DNA from: Paenibacillus riograndensis SBR5
Lineage (GTDB): Bacteria > Bacillota > Bacilli > Paenibacillales > Paenibacillaceae
Length of the DNA: 64,000 nucleotides
Assembly: GCF_000981585.1 (NCBI RefSeq)
Contig: NZ_LN831776.1
Span: 5,625,187 to 5,689,186 of the forward strand
Direction: 5' to 3'
The notes under the pieces are model-generated. The model saw nothing but the letters and a program-made list of their open reading frames with translations. It was not told the origin of the DNA and did no database searches. Below, piece after piece: positions 1-8,166 of this stretch (its first letter is position 1; every line of letters begins with the position of its first letter). Position numbers and translations under genes: made by a program.

Positions 1-215
1 GCTACCGCGTGTTCCGGCAGGTATTCGGGGTGTCGCCCCGGGAATTCCTGTCCGAACAGATGCTTCATGAGGCAAAGGTTCTGCTGGATGATTCAAGCCT
101 GTCCGTAAGCCAGATCTCAAGCCTGCTGGGCTACCGCGATATCGCCCACTTCAGCCGCCAGTTCAAACGCTGGTACGGGAAATCGCCGCGTGAGTACAGG
201 GAAGCGGATAAATAA
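1..215 (+). CDS. AraC-family regulator, C-terminal end (cut by window edge)
   Basis: Only the last 70 or so residues are visible; the reading frame is open to the left edge, so the true start lies outside the window. The visible part is the second helix-turn-helix of an AraC/XylS DNA-binding domain: a YRVFRQVFGVSPREF segment, then ISSLLGYRDIAHFSRQFKRW and a closing GKSPREYR, the standard end of the family. It is convergent with the GH43 gene and the two share a hairpin terminator. The neighbourhood suggests a regulator of carbohydrate use, and it could be the output domain of a YesN-type response regulator. The family call is secure; the signal is unknown. Confidence 0.85.
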   Translation, partial: YRVFRQVFGVSPREFLSEQMLHEAKVLLDDSSLSVSQISSLLGYRDIAHFSRQFKRWYGKSPREYREADK

Positions 216-252
216 AAAACGGACCCGCCCTTGGGAAAGGCGGTATCCGTTT
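215..252. terminator. Bidirectional terminator between AraC and GH43 genes
   Basis: An inverted repeat (AAACGGA ... CGCC / GGCG ... TCCGTTT) with A-rich and T-rich flanks lies between two convergent stop codons. It can act as a rho-independent terminator in both directions. Confidence 0.7.
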
Positions 253-256
253 CAGG

Positions 257-1843
257 TTACCTCGAAAGCTCCTTATACTCAAAATAATCAAAATCCGCAG
301 CATGAAAGGTGCCGCTGAGGTCCTGGGCACACATCCCGATAAAGGTCCCCGTAAACCTGATGTACGCCGGGAAATCATCGGATAGATGATAAATATCCAG
401 GCTGGGGCCAATCTTTTCCCAGAGGGTACTGCCAACGCTGTAATAAAATTGCGCCGACTCCCGCTCGATCAACACCTTCAGCCGGCAGCTTGCACCGGGC
501 AGCAGAGGAATCTGAGCACATATAGAATCGTCGTATACGCCGTCCACGGACCGGACTATCCCCAGGCACTTGCCCAGCACTTCATCATGAGTGATCCGCA
601 AGTATACATAATCCTTCGTATCATAATAGACAATCAGCCCGGCCATTTGCTGAAAATGCTCCGGCTCGAACTCAAGCTCTGTTTCAGCACTGCAGCAAAA
701 AGCCTGCTGGCGCAGGGCAACCAGACTCTGGCGGTGCAGGGAGCTCATCGATTCTCTTCCTCTCAGGCGCAGGAACCCTTGCCGTTCCTTCAGCGAGAGC
801 CAGGATTCATCGGCAGGAACACGCAGGGTGCTCCAGCGCACATCCAGCTCCGGTGCGTCAAAATCATCCCTCTCCGCAACTGCCGGAAAGGGGTGAGCCG
901 GAATATCCGGGCCTTCGACAGTAACGGAAGGCCGGTTTGTTCCATCCGCAAGGGCCAGCCATGCTTCCTCTGTAAACACGCAGCGCTGTATCGCAGTCTC
1001 CCGGCCCAAATTGCAGTACTTCTCCTTCACCGGCCGGCCGCATAAGTGAACCATATACCACTCATCCGTATGCGTGTGGACCAGACAGCCATGCCCCGCC
1101 TTTTGCAGCTCCAGCTCGCTGTTGCCGGCGGAAGTCAACAGCGGATTATGGGGGGCGGTTTCATAGGGACCTTCAATATTTCTTGAGCGGGCGACGGTCA
1201 CTGCATGGTTGTACTGCGTGCCGCCTTCAGCCGTAATGAGGTAATACCAGCCGTCTTTCCGGTACAGATGCGGGCCTTCCGTTAGCCCCAGCGCTGTCCC
1301 TTTATAGATAGGAAACACCGGACCGATCAGCCGTTCCAGCTCTGCCGAATACTCCTGCAGAACAATTCCGGCGAAGCTGTTCTTGTCCGTCCGGTGATCC
1401 CACCGCATATTGACGAGCCATTTGCGCCCGTCCGAATCATGGAACAGGGACGGATCAAAACCGCTGCTGTTCAGATAAACCGGCTCAGACCAGGGGCCTT
1501 CGATATTCCGGGCAGTGACCAGGTAATTGGGAGTATCCTTGAACGCCCCCTGTCTGCTTTTTACGTCGGTATAAATCAGATAAAAGATTCCATTGTCGTA
1601 GCTGAGACACGGTGCCCACACCCCGCCGGAGTCCAGATCCCCTTCCATATCAAGCTGTGATTTGCGTGTAAGCGCATGCGTCAGCATCCGCCAATGGACA
1701 AGATCACGGGAATGATGGATACGGACGCCGGGAAACCATTCAAAGGTAGATGTAGCAATATAATAATCTTCTCCTGCCCTGCAGATGGACGGGTCCGGAT
1801 GAAAGCCGCGGAGAATCGGATTCTGAATTAGACTTCTGCTCAT
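257..1843 (-). CDS. GH43 family beta-xylosidase / arabinofuranosidase
   Basis: About 528 residues without a signal peptide, so probably intracellular. The N-terminal five-bladed propeller shows the GH43 signature NPILRGFHPDPSICR (general-base Asp of HPDPS), the pKa-modulating Asp region near SSGFDPSLFHD and the acid Glu in LGLTEGPHLYRKDGW. Residues from about 320 form the C-terminal concanavalin-like domain of XynB-type xylosidases. The likely reaction is removal of xylose or arabinose from imported oligosaccharides. The ATG at 1843 is preferred to an upstream GTG at 1852: a GGGGTGG ribosome-binding site precedes it and it overlaps the stop of the upstream dehydratase as TAATG, which implies translational coupling. 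It is the last gene of the iclR-dehydratase operon. Exact substrate cannot be told from sequence. Confidence 0.9.
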   Translation of the reverse strand: MSRSLIQNPILRGFHPDPSICRAGEDYYIATSTFEWFPGVRIHHSRDLVHWRMLTHALTRKSQLDMEGDLDSGGVWAPCLSYDNGIFYLIYTDVKSRQGAFKDTPNYLVTARNIEGPWSEPVYLNSSGFDPSLFHDSDGRKWLVNMRWDHRTDKNSFAGIVLQEYSAELERLIGPVFPIYKGTALGLTEGPHLYRKDGWYYLITAEGGTQYNHAVTVARSRNIEGPYETAPHNPLLTSAGNSELELQKAGHGCLVHTHTDEWYMVHLCGRPVKEKYCNLGRETAIQRCVFTEEAWLALADGTNRPSVTVEGPDIPAHPFPAVAERDDFDAPELDVRWSTLRVPADESWLSLKERQGFLRLRGRESMSSLHRQSLVALRQQAFCCSAETELEFEPEHFQQMAGLIVYYDTKDYVYLRITHDEVLGKCLGIVRSVDGVYDDSICAQIPLLPGASCRLKVLIERESAQFYYSVGSTLWEKIGPSLDIYHLSDDFPAYIRFTGTFIGMCAQDLSGTFHAADFDYFEYKELSR

Positions 1844-3819
1844 TATTTCCACCCCAATGCTTGCCGGCCCGCTTCGAGCGCGGTAATGATTTTATCGGTA
1901 TCATAGACACAGCCTTGCCAGGTTCCGCCGCTTACAGCCTGCAATGCTGCCCACAGCCTGGTATCATCCGGCAGTCCCGGATCAACAGCCAGGAGCGGGT
2001 GAGCGGTCCGGGCGGCCAGAATGTCCACCCCTGCTTCAGGCGAGCCGGGCTGTTCGCCGTCACCAATCAGATTTACACTACCTTCAAGCTTGACCGTATC
2101 GACAATGACCTCGACCCAATCCCCATCCCGGAGTCTGCCAAGCGGACCACCCGCCAACGCTTCCGGACCGATATGCCCGATGCAGGCTCCCGTGGACACA
2201 CCGGAAAAACGGGCGTCGGTAATGAGCGTAACGTACTTGCCAAAGGGCAGATGCTTCAGCGCGGAGGTCAATTGATACGTCTCTTCCATTCCGGTTCCAC
2301 TTGGGCCGCGGCCGATGACCGCAAGAATATCTCCCGCCCGGATAAGTCCGTCCTTGATGCTCCGGATCGCATCCTTTTCTGCGGTAAAAACCTTAACTCT
2401 TCCCACATGCCGGTAGACGCCTTCACTGTCCAGAACCGAAGGATCTATGGCTGCCGATTTGATGACCGAGCCTTCCGGAGCCAGATTGCCGATGGGGAAC
2501 GTCATTGTGGAAGCAAGCCCCTGCCGCTTTGCCTCCCGGGGACTCATAATGACGGTATCCGGATCAATGCCATCCGCCTCTTGGAGACGTTGCCTCATAT
2601 CCTTCCGCCGCTGCGAAGTTTCCCACCAGTCCAGGTTTTCTCCAAGCGTCCTGCCTGTTACCGTCCGCACCGAATCGTCGATCAGCCCCAACCGGCGCAG
2701 ATACAGCATCACTTCAGGAACACCTCCAGCAAGAAACACCCGGATCGTCGGATGTGGAACAGGACCGTTCGGCAGCACACTGACCAGGCGCGGTACCCTG
2801 CGATTGACGGCATTCCAGTCCTGGACGGTTGGAATGCGCAGGCCGGCGGCATGGGCGATGGCAGGCAAATGGAGCAGCAGATTCGTGGACCCTCCAAACG
2901 CCGCATGAACTACCATCGCATTCATGATTGCCTGGTTGGTCAGAATATCCTTCATGACCATTCCGCTATGCTCCATATGCAGCAGCGCGCGGGCAGACTG
3001 GCGCCCCATGTTCTTCCATACAGGCTGTCCCGAAGGGGCCAGAGCGGAATGGGGAACCGACAGGCCAAGCGCCTCGGCAACCACCTGGGCCGTCGCGGCG
3101 GTCCCCAGGAATTGGCAGCCGCCGCCGGGAGTTGCGCAGGCCCGGCATCCGAGGTCCGCTGCCTCTTCCAGAGACAGCTCACCATTGCTGAATCTGGCCC
3201 CGATGCTCTGCACTTTACCGGCATCCTCCCCATGAACAGGGGGCAGAGAGACTCCGCCCGGCACAATAATCCCCGGCAGGTCCCGCATGCCAGCCAGGGC
3301 CACCATCATTGCAGGCAGCCCTTTGTCACAGGTGGCTACACCAAGCACCCCTTTGCGCGTAGGCAACGAACGGATTAAGCGGCGCAGCACCATGGCCGCA
3401 TCGTTCCGGTACGGCAGGGAATCGAACATTCCCGCTGTTCCCTGGGAGCGCCCGTCGCAGGGATCGCTGACATAACCCGCAAACGGAATTCCCTGCTGTT
3501 CAGTAATTTCCTGCGCAACTTCCTCCATCATCAGCCCAATTTCCCAGTGGCCGGTATGGTAGCCAAGGGCAAGCGGACTGCCGTCCTCGCGCCGTATTCC
3601 CCCCATTGTACCCAGGATGAGATATTGCGGCCTGTTCAGGAGCAGCGGATTCCAGCCCATTCCCGAATTTTGCGTCATCCCGAATATTTCACCGCTTGGG
3701 GCACTCCGCAGCATTTCACCTGTAATAGGCAGCCTGCCTGCAGGGCCCGCCGCAGCAGTATGTACTGAAGCTGACTGTCCGGGAGCTTCCCTCATGATTT
3801 CTTGCAAGCTTATTTCCAC
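1843..3819 (-). CDS. yjhG: D-xylonate dehydratase, YjhG/YagF type (IlvD/Edd family)
   Basis: The 658 residues match the usual length (about 655) of the YjhG/YagF branch of the IlvD/Edd dehydratases. Candidate cluster-ligand cysteines lie in [21 protein letters not shown] and [16 protein letters not shown], as expected for an Fe-S dependent sugar-acid dehydratase. The predicted reaction is D-xylonate to 2-keto-3-deoxy-D-xylonate in the cytoplasm. The start is a GTG at 3819 behind AGAAGG. The gene lies downstream of the iclR gene and upstream of GH43 with a TAATG overlap; the YagE/YjhH-like aldolase for the next step is transcribed divergently. The E. coli yjhG-yjhH and yagE-yagF pairs have the same combination. 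No xylose dehydrogenase was seen, so xylonate may be taken up or made elsewhere. Confidence 0.88.
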   Translation of the reverse strand: MEISLQEIMREAPGQSASVHTAAAGPAGRLPITGEMLRSAPSGEIFGMTQNSGMGWNPLLLNRPQYLILGTMGGIRREDGSPLALGYHTGHWEIGLMMEEVAQEITEQQGIPFAGYVSDPCDGRSQGTAGMFDSLPYRNDAAMVLRRLIRSLPTRKGVLGVATCDKGLPAMMVALAGMRDLPGIIVPGGVSLPPVHGEDAGKVQSIGARFSNGELSLEEAADLGCRACATPGGGCQFLGTAATAQVVAEALGLSVPHSALAPSGQPVWKNMGRQSARALLHMEHSGMVMKDILTNQAIMNAMVVHAAFGGSTNLLLHLPAIAHAAGLRIPTVQDWNAVNRRVPRLVSVLPNGPVPHPTIRVFLAGGVPEVMLYLRRLGLIDDSVRTVTGRTLGENLDWWETSQRRKDMRQRLQEADGIDPDTVIMSPREAKRQGLASTMTFPIGNLAPEGSVIKSAAIDPSVLDSEGVYRHVGRVKVFTAEKDAIRSIKDGLIRAGDILAVIGRGPSGTGMEETYQLTSALKHLPFGKYVTLITDARFSGVSTGACIGHIGPEALAGGPLGRLRDGDWVEVIVDTVKLEGSVNLIGDGEQPGSPEAGVDILAARTAHPLLAVDPGLPDDTRLWAALQAVSGGTWQGCVYDTDKIITALEAGRQALGWK

Positions 3820-3866
3820 TGTTGGACCCTTCTTTCTTCATATAATCTGGCGCAAGCGGCAGAGCA

Positions 3867-4625
3867 TTAAGCCAAGGACAGCTTCTTCCCAAGCAGGATT
3901 ACTTCTTGAATCGCCGCTTCCTGCTTGTCCAGGTAGGCATGCCGCAGCATGGAGGTACTCACTGCCGCAACCGCATTCCCGGAAGCATCAAGGACCGGTG
4001 CGGCGACACAGCAGATTCCTTGAATAATCTCCTCCTGATCCACCGAATATCCGCTGCTGCGGATTTCCGCCAATGTTGCCGTGAATTCACTCCAGTCTGT
4101 TAGCGTATGTGAAGTTACCGGAGTTAAAATTCTGTCCGGGTACCTCCGGTCCAGCTCATCCGGCGGGAGCAGCGCGAGCATCATTTTTCCCATCGCTGTC
4201 GCATGTGCCGGAAACCGCATCCCCGGGCTGGACTCCAGCTTCACCAGCGATGGCCCTTCCAGCTTGGCCAGATAGATAATTTCACTCCGGTCCAGCACCG
4301 ATAGCTGAAAGGTTTCGCCAACGGCCTTAATACTCTCTGCAGAAGCCTTGAGAAAATGTTCCACCAGATTGTAGTTCTGCTTGTGTGACTCATTGAACAC
4401 CTTATTGAGATAAGCCACCCCTGCCCCAAGCGCATAGGCTTCCTTCTCATCCTTCGTCACCCAGTTCAAGGCTTCCATCGTCCGCAGCAGGGAGAACATC
4501 GAGCTTTTGTTGATGCCGGTTGCATCACACAGATCGGTCATTTTATATTCCCCGGGCTTCCGGGAAATCGCCGTCAGAATCAAATCAGCCCGTTCCAGGG
4601 CGGGAACCCAATATTTACGGTCCAA
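3867..4625 (-). CDS. IclR-family transcriptional regulator
   Basis: The 252 residues carry an N-terminal winged helix (about 10-70, with MTDLCDATGINKSSMFSLLR as the helix-turn-helix) and the C-terminal IclR ligand-binding domain (FPAHATAMGKMMLALL, then YSVDQEEIIQGICCVAAPV). A TTG start fits the frame, with GAGGGA just upstream. It leads the dehydratase-GH43 operon and is divergent from the aldolase, so the natural inference is a local regulator sensing xylonate or its keto-deoxy product. Two inverted repeats in the divergent promoter region are candidate operators. Confidence 0.88.
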   Translation of the reverse strand: MDRKYWVPALERADLILTAISRKPGEYKMTDLCDATGINKSSMFSLLRTMEALNWVTKDEKEAYALGAGVAYLNKVFNESHKQNYNLVEHFLKASAESIKAVGETFQLSVLDRSEIIYLAKLEGPSLVKLESSPGMRFPAHATAMGKMMLALLPPDELDRRYPDRILTPVTSHTLTDWSEFTATLAEIRSSGYSVDQEEIIQGICCVAAPVLDASGNAVAAVSTSMLRHAYLDKQEAAIQEVILLGKKLSLA

Positions 4626-4660
4626 TCCCTCTATCCCCTTTCTTAAAGATTATTAACAGT

Positions 4661-4716
4661 ATCTGATCACCTCTTTGAGGCTGATCAGATAAACAATGTT
4701 TGGCAAAACATTGTTT
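4661..4716. promoter_or_regulatory. Paired palindromes, candidate IclR operator
   Basis: Two adjacent inverted repeats lie between the divergent iclR and aldolase genes. The first is ATCTGATCA / TGATCAGAT (4661-4669 and 4682-4690, 12-bp gap). The second is AAACAATGTTT / AAACATTGTTT (4691-4701 and 4706-4716, perfect 11-bp arms, 4-bp gap). The second resembles the AT-rich palindromes bound by KdgR/IclR-type regulators. Neither is followed by a T-run, so a terminator is unlikely. Confidence 0.65.
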
Positions 4717-4783
4717 GATAAACTTCCTTGAGTTCAATATAATAATCTTATGTTTATAATATCAAACTCGGAGGCGAAAACAA

Positions 4784-5698
4784 ATGAATATTATTCATAC
4801 AAATGCAGGCATTATTCCCCCCGTTCCCACCATCCTGAATGAACAGCAGAAATTCGACCGTGGCGGAATGCAGCTTCTAATCGACAGCCTGATAGACAAA
4901 GGTGTTCATGGCCTGTTCTTCCTGGGAACTGCCGGGGAGTTCAATCAGTTCGACGCGGGGGAACGGGAAGAAATTGCAGAGTTCTGCATTGATTATACGT
5001 ACGGGCGCCTCCCGGTCTGGATTGGAACAGGCAGCAATACAACCTCCGAAGCGCTGCGCCTCACCCGGCATGCTGCCCGCAGCGGGGCCACTGGTGTTGT
5101 TGTCATCAACCCTTACTACTGCAAGCTAAGCGAGGAAAGCCTGTTCACGCATTATGCCGCCATTGCCGAAGCAGCAGAGCTCCCTCTGATGCTGTACAAT
5201 TTCCCGGCGCTTACCGGCCAGGATTTGAGTCCCGCCTTTGTCAGACGCCTTGCAGCCCGCTACTCCCAGGTGGTTGGCATCAAGGAAACGGTAGACCAGC
5301 TAAGCCATATCCGCCAGATGATTCTGCTGGTCCAAGAAGTGAACCCGGCGTTCGCCGTGTTCTGCGGCTTTGACGAATATTTACTGCCAACCCTTGCCGC
5401 AGGCGGTGCCGGAGCCATCGCAGCCAGTGCTAATTTTGCCCCGCAGCTGATGCTTGGCTTATTCAGCAGCTTTCAGATGAATCAATTCTCAGAGGTGCTT
5501 GAATATCACCGGAAGCTGATTCAAATTCCGCCGCTGTATGCGCTGGATGATCCCTTCATTCCCGCCATCAAGGAAGCGGTCCGTTTGGCCGGTGTGCCCG
5601 TTCCTGCCTTCAGCCATTCCCCGGCAAATCCCTGGAACGATGAGAAGGAGCAGCAGTTGAAACAAATATTCAGCAACGCGGGGATTCCCTTTGCATAA
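4784..5698 (+). CDS. yagE: 2-keto-3-deoxy-pentonate aldolase, YagE/YjhH type (DapA superfamily)
   Basis: The 304 residues form a DHDPS/NAL superfamily TIM barrel. GIIPPVPTI at the start, GLFFLGTAGEF, VVVINPYYCKLSE and LMLYNFPALTGQDLSP closely follow the YagE/YjhH pattern as I remember it. The Schiff-base lysine is in VVGIKETVD (about residue 167) and the catalytic tyrosine in LMLYNFP (about 138). The expected reaction is cleavage of 2-keto-3-deoxy-xylonate to pyruvate and glycolaldehyde. The ribosome-binding site is CGGAGG upstream of ATG 4784. The gene is divergent from iclR-dehydratase-GH43 and probably shares the operator region. A different keto-deoxy acid substrate is possible. Confidence 0.87.
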   Translation: MNIIHTNAGIIPPVPTILNEQQKFDRGGMQLLIDSLIDKGVHGLFFLGTAGEFNQFDAGEREEIAEFCIDYTYGRLPVWIGTGSNTTSEALRLTRHAARSGATGVVVINPYYCKLSEESLFTHYAAIAEAAELPLMLYNFPALTGQDLSPAFVRRLAARYSQVVGIKETVDQLSHIRQMILLVQEVNPAFAVFCGFDEYLLPTLAAGGAGAIAASANFAPQLMLGLFSSFQMNQFSEVLEYHRKLIQIPPLYALDDPFIPAIKEAVRLAGVPVPAFSHSPANPWNDEKEQQLKQIFSNAGIPFA

Positions 5699-5722
5699 TG
5701 CCACCGCGTTCGTTCCCGAAAC

Positions 5723-5767
5723 AAAACGGCTACTCCGTCCATCCCTGGACAGTATAGCCGTTTTTAA
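5723..5767 (+). terminator. Terminator of the aldolase gene
   Basis: Arms AAAACGGCTA (5723-5732) and TAGCCGTTTT (5755-5764), with an inner GTCC/GGAC pairing, followed by a T-run. The same hairpin style (ACGGC...GTCC...GGAC...GCCGT) recurs at 28.9, 35.5 and 51.5 kb beside the repeat clusters. Confidence 0.85.
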
Positions 5768-5822
5768 TTTGTGGTTTAGGTTGTCTCGGGACTCCTGAGT
5801 CCGCCTTCAGGGGTGAAACACG

Positions 5823-6043
5823 CCTATATAAATTGAACTTGTGATTTTTCTATTTGGGATGGATCGTGACTCCAGAGAATGTTTGGACTTCCGGCCGCTG
5901 TTGTCTACAGATTTCTTGATTGTATACCGTTATTAACGGTGGAAATCCGCAGACAAAGGCGGACGCTACCGCTCCTACAGTTCCAAACTTCTCCTCCGCC
6001 ACTTTCCCCTAATTGTAATATTTTCAAGTTCAATTTATATAGG
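5823..6043. repeat. MITE-like repeat with 19-bp terminal inverted repeats, copy 1
   Basis: A 221-bp noncoding unit bounded by perfect 19-bp inverted repeats (CCTATATAAATTGAACTTG at 5823-5841; its reverse complement at 6025-6043). The interior shares GAATGTTTGGACTTCCGGCC, a CAGATTTCTTGAT stretch, GGTGGAAATCCGCAGAC and CAGTTCCAAACTT with a second copy at 54958-55216. No coding capacity is evident. Its right end abuts repeat cluster A. Confidence 0.75.
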
Positions 6044-6222
6044 TGGAAAAAGTATACCTAATTTGTCCCATCCTGCTTCCCTGCAAATGCTAGTTGGAAA
6101 AAGGATAACTAATTCGGCCGATTTGCCCCCTTACAGGTAAAATCAACTAAATTAAGTCTACTTTTTCCCACTATTCCCTTCTGTTGAACACTTTTGGGCC
6201 GATTTAAGTGGACTATTTCCAC
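6041..6222. repeat. 52-bp-phased repeat cluster A (forward-forward-reverse-reverse)
   Basis: Four copies of the motif GTGGAAAAAGNNNACTWATT. Forward copies begin at about 6041 and 6092; reverse-complement copies occupy about 6149-6170 and 6201-6222. Forward-forward and reverse-reverse spacings are 51-52 bp. The same arrangement occurs in clusters B to E. The rest of the stretch between the aldolase and kinase genes holds the terminator, the MITE-like repeat and a cre box. Confidence 0.85.
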
Positions 6223-6337
6223 CTCGCTCCCCTTCAGCTCTCCGCCCCCACCCCGGTTTATGAAAAGTATCCAATGAAAGACAATAAATGCATAAATGAT
6301 TGCATATATTAGCCTCGCAATTAACGGTATACTCTCG

Positions 6338-6351
6338 TGTAAGCGTTATCA
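6338..6351 (+). promoter_or_regulatory. CcpA cre box upstream of the kinase gene
   Basis: TGTAAGCGTTATCA matches the Bacillus cre consensus TGWAANCGNTNWCA at every position. It lies 28 bp before the kinase start codon, a position where CcpA binding would block expression and give carbon catabolite repression. Confidence 0.75.
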
Positions 6352-6378
6352 ACAAAAAGAATGGAGGCGTTTATATTC

Positions 6379-8166
6379 ATGTATGCCCGGATCATCACCT
6401 CGATGAACAACCTGCGCCTGCGGACCAAACTCTTTCTGTCCTTTGGCTGTGTCGCCCTGATACCGGTGCTTATTGTGGGAGTGTTCCTGACGAGTGAGCT
6501 GCGGAATATGGCAATGGACAATGCCCTGAAGCAGATTACGGCCAATGTGGACCGGGTGAAAAAAAGGACCGGCGAATTGCTGGATGTTCCACTCGACATC
6601 GCTTACCGGCTGTCCAATGACAGCCGTCTGGAGGAAGCCGCCAACCACCGCTACGTATCGGTCTATGATGTGGTGCAGGCCTACTGGAATTACCCGGATT
6701 TCCGCGAATTTGTCCGGCTGTACAGAGAAATCTCCAGCATCCGCCTGTATATCGACAACCCGACGGTTCTGGACAACTGGGAGTTCCTGCAGGCAGACGG
6801 GACGGTCACACAGGAGCCATGGTACCGCACTGCGTTGGCCCAGAAAGGGATGGTCTGCTGGAACTATATCCGCGACAACCGCGATGGGCGGTATTACCTC
6901 AGCCTGATCCGCAAAGTCAATTTTTTTAAGCAGCGGACTTCGGGTGTGCTGGTGGTGAACGTGAATACAGACAGGTTGAATGGCATCCTGAACCAGGAAT
7001 CCTTTGAAACTCTGATTGTAGATGAGAACGACAACATTGTGGCTTCCAACCGCACGGAACTCCTCGGCCAAACCCTGAATGACCTGAACTTCAAGGCCGA
7101 ATCCGCTGCCGGTCCAGGGTTTTATGATGTATCGATTGACGGGAAACCCTTCACAATGCTGATTGATGACTGGCAGCCGGGAGGAAGTCTGAACAGCCTG
7201 CGCATCATCTCCATCTTTTCCGTGGAAAGTATTGTCAAGGAGCCCAACCGGATTATTATGCTGGCTTCTGCTGTCATCCTCTCCGCATTGATTATGGCGA
7301 TTCTGCTGATCTATTATTTCTCGCGGCTGCTCACCGGACGGATGCTCCAGCTAAGCAAGCATATCTCCAAGGTCGGTTCCGGCAATCTGGGGGCCACGCT
7401 TGTCATTGACGGTAAAGATGAAATCGGCCAGCTGGCCAGACAGTTCAATCATATGGTACGGAACATTAATGATCTGATGAGTGAGGTTCAGGAATCCAAC
7501 CGGCAAAAAAACGCCATCCTGCTGAAGCAGAACGAGATCAAATTCAAAATGATGGCCAGCCAGATCAACCCCCATTTTCTCTTCAATGCCCTGGAATCGA
7601 TCCGGATGAAGGCCCATGTCAGGGGCCAGGCCGATATTTCTCAAGTCGTGCGGCTGCTCGGCAAAATGATGCGCAAAAATCTGGAGGTCGGCAACCGGAG
7701 AATCAGCCTGCAAAGCGAGCTGGAGACGGTGAGCTGCTACCTCGTCATCCAGAAATTCCGCTATGATGACCGGCTCGCTTATGAGCTGCATATTGATCCC
7801 AAGGCGAATCTTGTACAGATTCCGCCGCTGATTATTCAGCCGCTGGTGGAGAACTCCGTTGTCCACGGGCTGGAGAACCGGATTGACGGCGGTATGGTCC
7901 GGGTGGATATCCGTATCGAAGACGGACTGCTCAAGGTTCAGGTATCCGACAATGGAGCCGGCATTTCAAAAACGCGGATGCACGAAATCCGCCAAATGCT
8001 GGAGAGCAAGGATGACTATGAAAGCAATAATATCGGAATGCGCAATATTCATTTGCGGCTGAAGCTGACCTATGGCCCGGAATGCGGGCTTACGCTGGCA
8101 AGCCAGGAGGGCTTCGGCACGCAGATCAGCTTTGAAATCCCTTTAAGGAGTGATTCTTATGTATAG
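6379..8166 (+). CDS. YesM-type sensor histidine kinase
   Basis: About 595 residues with a membrane segment near residues 15-40 (LFLSFGCVALIPVLIVGVFL), an extracytoplasmic sensor region, a second membrane segment at about 290-310 (IIMLASAVILSALIMAILLI), HAMP, then the His_kinase domain with the phospho-acceptor in QINPHFLFNALESIRM and an HATPase part (PLVENSVVHGLENR, DNGAGI). ATG 6379 is preferred over ATG 6361 because GGAGGC (6363-6368) falls inside the longer form at correct spacing. It overlaps the next gene by 8 nt. It probably senses an extracellular oligosaccharide or a binding protein and activates the importer downstream. Confidence 0.9.
   Translation: MYARIITSMNNLRLRTKLFLSFGCVALIPVLIVGVFLTSELRNMAMDNALKQITANVDRVKKRTGELLDVPLDIAYRLSNDSRLEEAANHRYVSVYDVVQAYWNYPDFREFVRLYREISSIRLYIDNPTVLDNWEFLQADGTVTQEPWYRTALAQKGMVCWNYIRDNRDGRYYLSLIRKVNFFKQRTSGVLVVNVNTDRLNGILNQESFETLIVDENDNIVASNRTELLGQTLNDLNFKAESAAGPGFYDVSIDGKPFTMLIDDWQPGGSLNSLRIISIFSVESIVKEPNRIIMLASAVILSALIMAILLIYYFSRLLTGRMLQLSKHISKVGSGNLGATLVIDGKDEIGQLARQFNHMVRNINDLMSEVQESNRQKNAILLKQNEIKFKMMASQINPHFLFNALESIRMKAHVRGQADISQVVRLLGKMMRKNLEVGNRRISLQSELETVSCYLVIQKFRYDDRLAYELHIDPKANLVQIPPLIIQPLVENSVVHGLENRIDGGMVRVDIRIEDGLLKVQVSDNGAGISKTRMHEIRQMLESKDDYESNNIGMRNIHLRLKLTYGPECGLTLASQEGFGTQISFEIPLRSDSYV

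Noticed and set aside
1861..3378. 505-codon plus-strand open frame over the xylonate dehydratase
   Set aside because: High-GC antisense shadow; composition is Pro/Arg/His-rich with no known motif.
6041..6222. CRISPR array (22-bp repeats with about 30-bp spacers)
   Set aside because: The motif copies are degenerate, half are inverted, each set has only four, spacers are partly conserved between clusters, and no cas gene is present.
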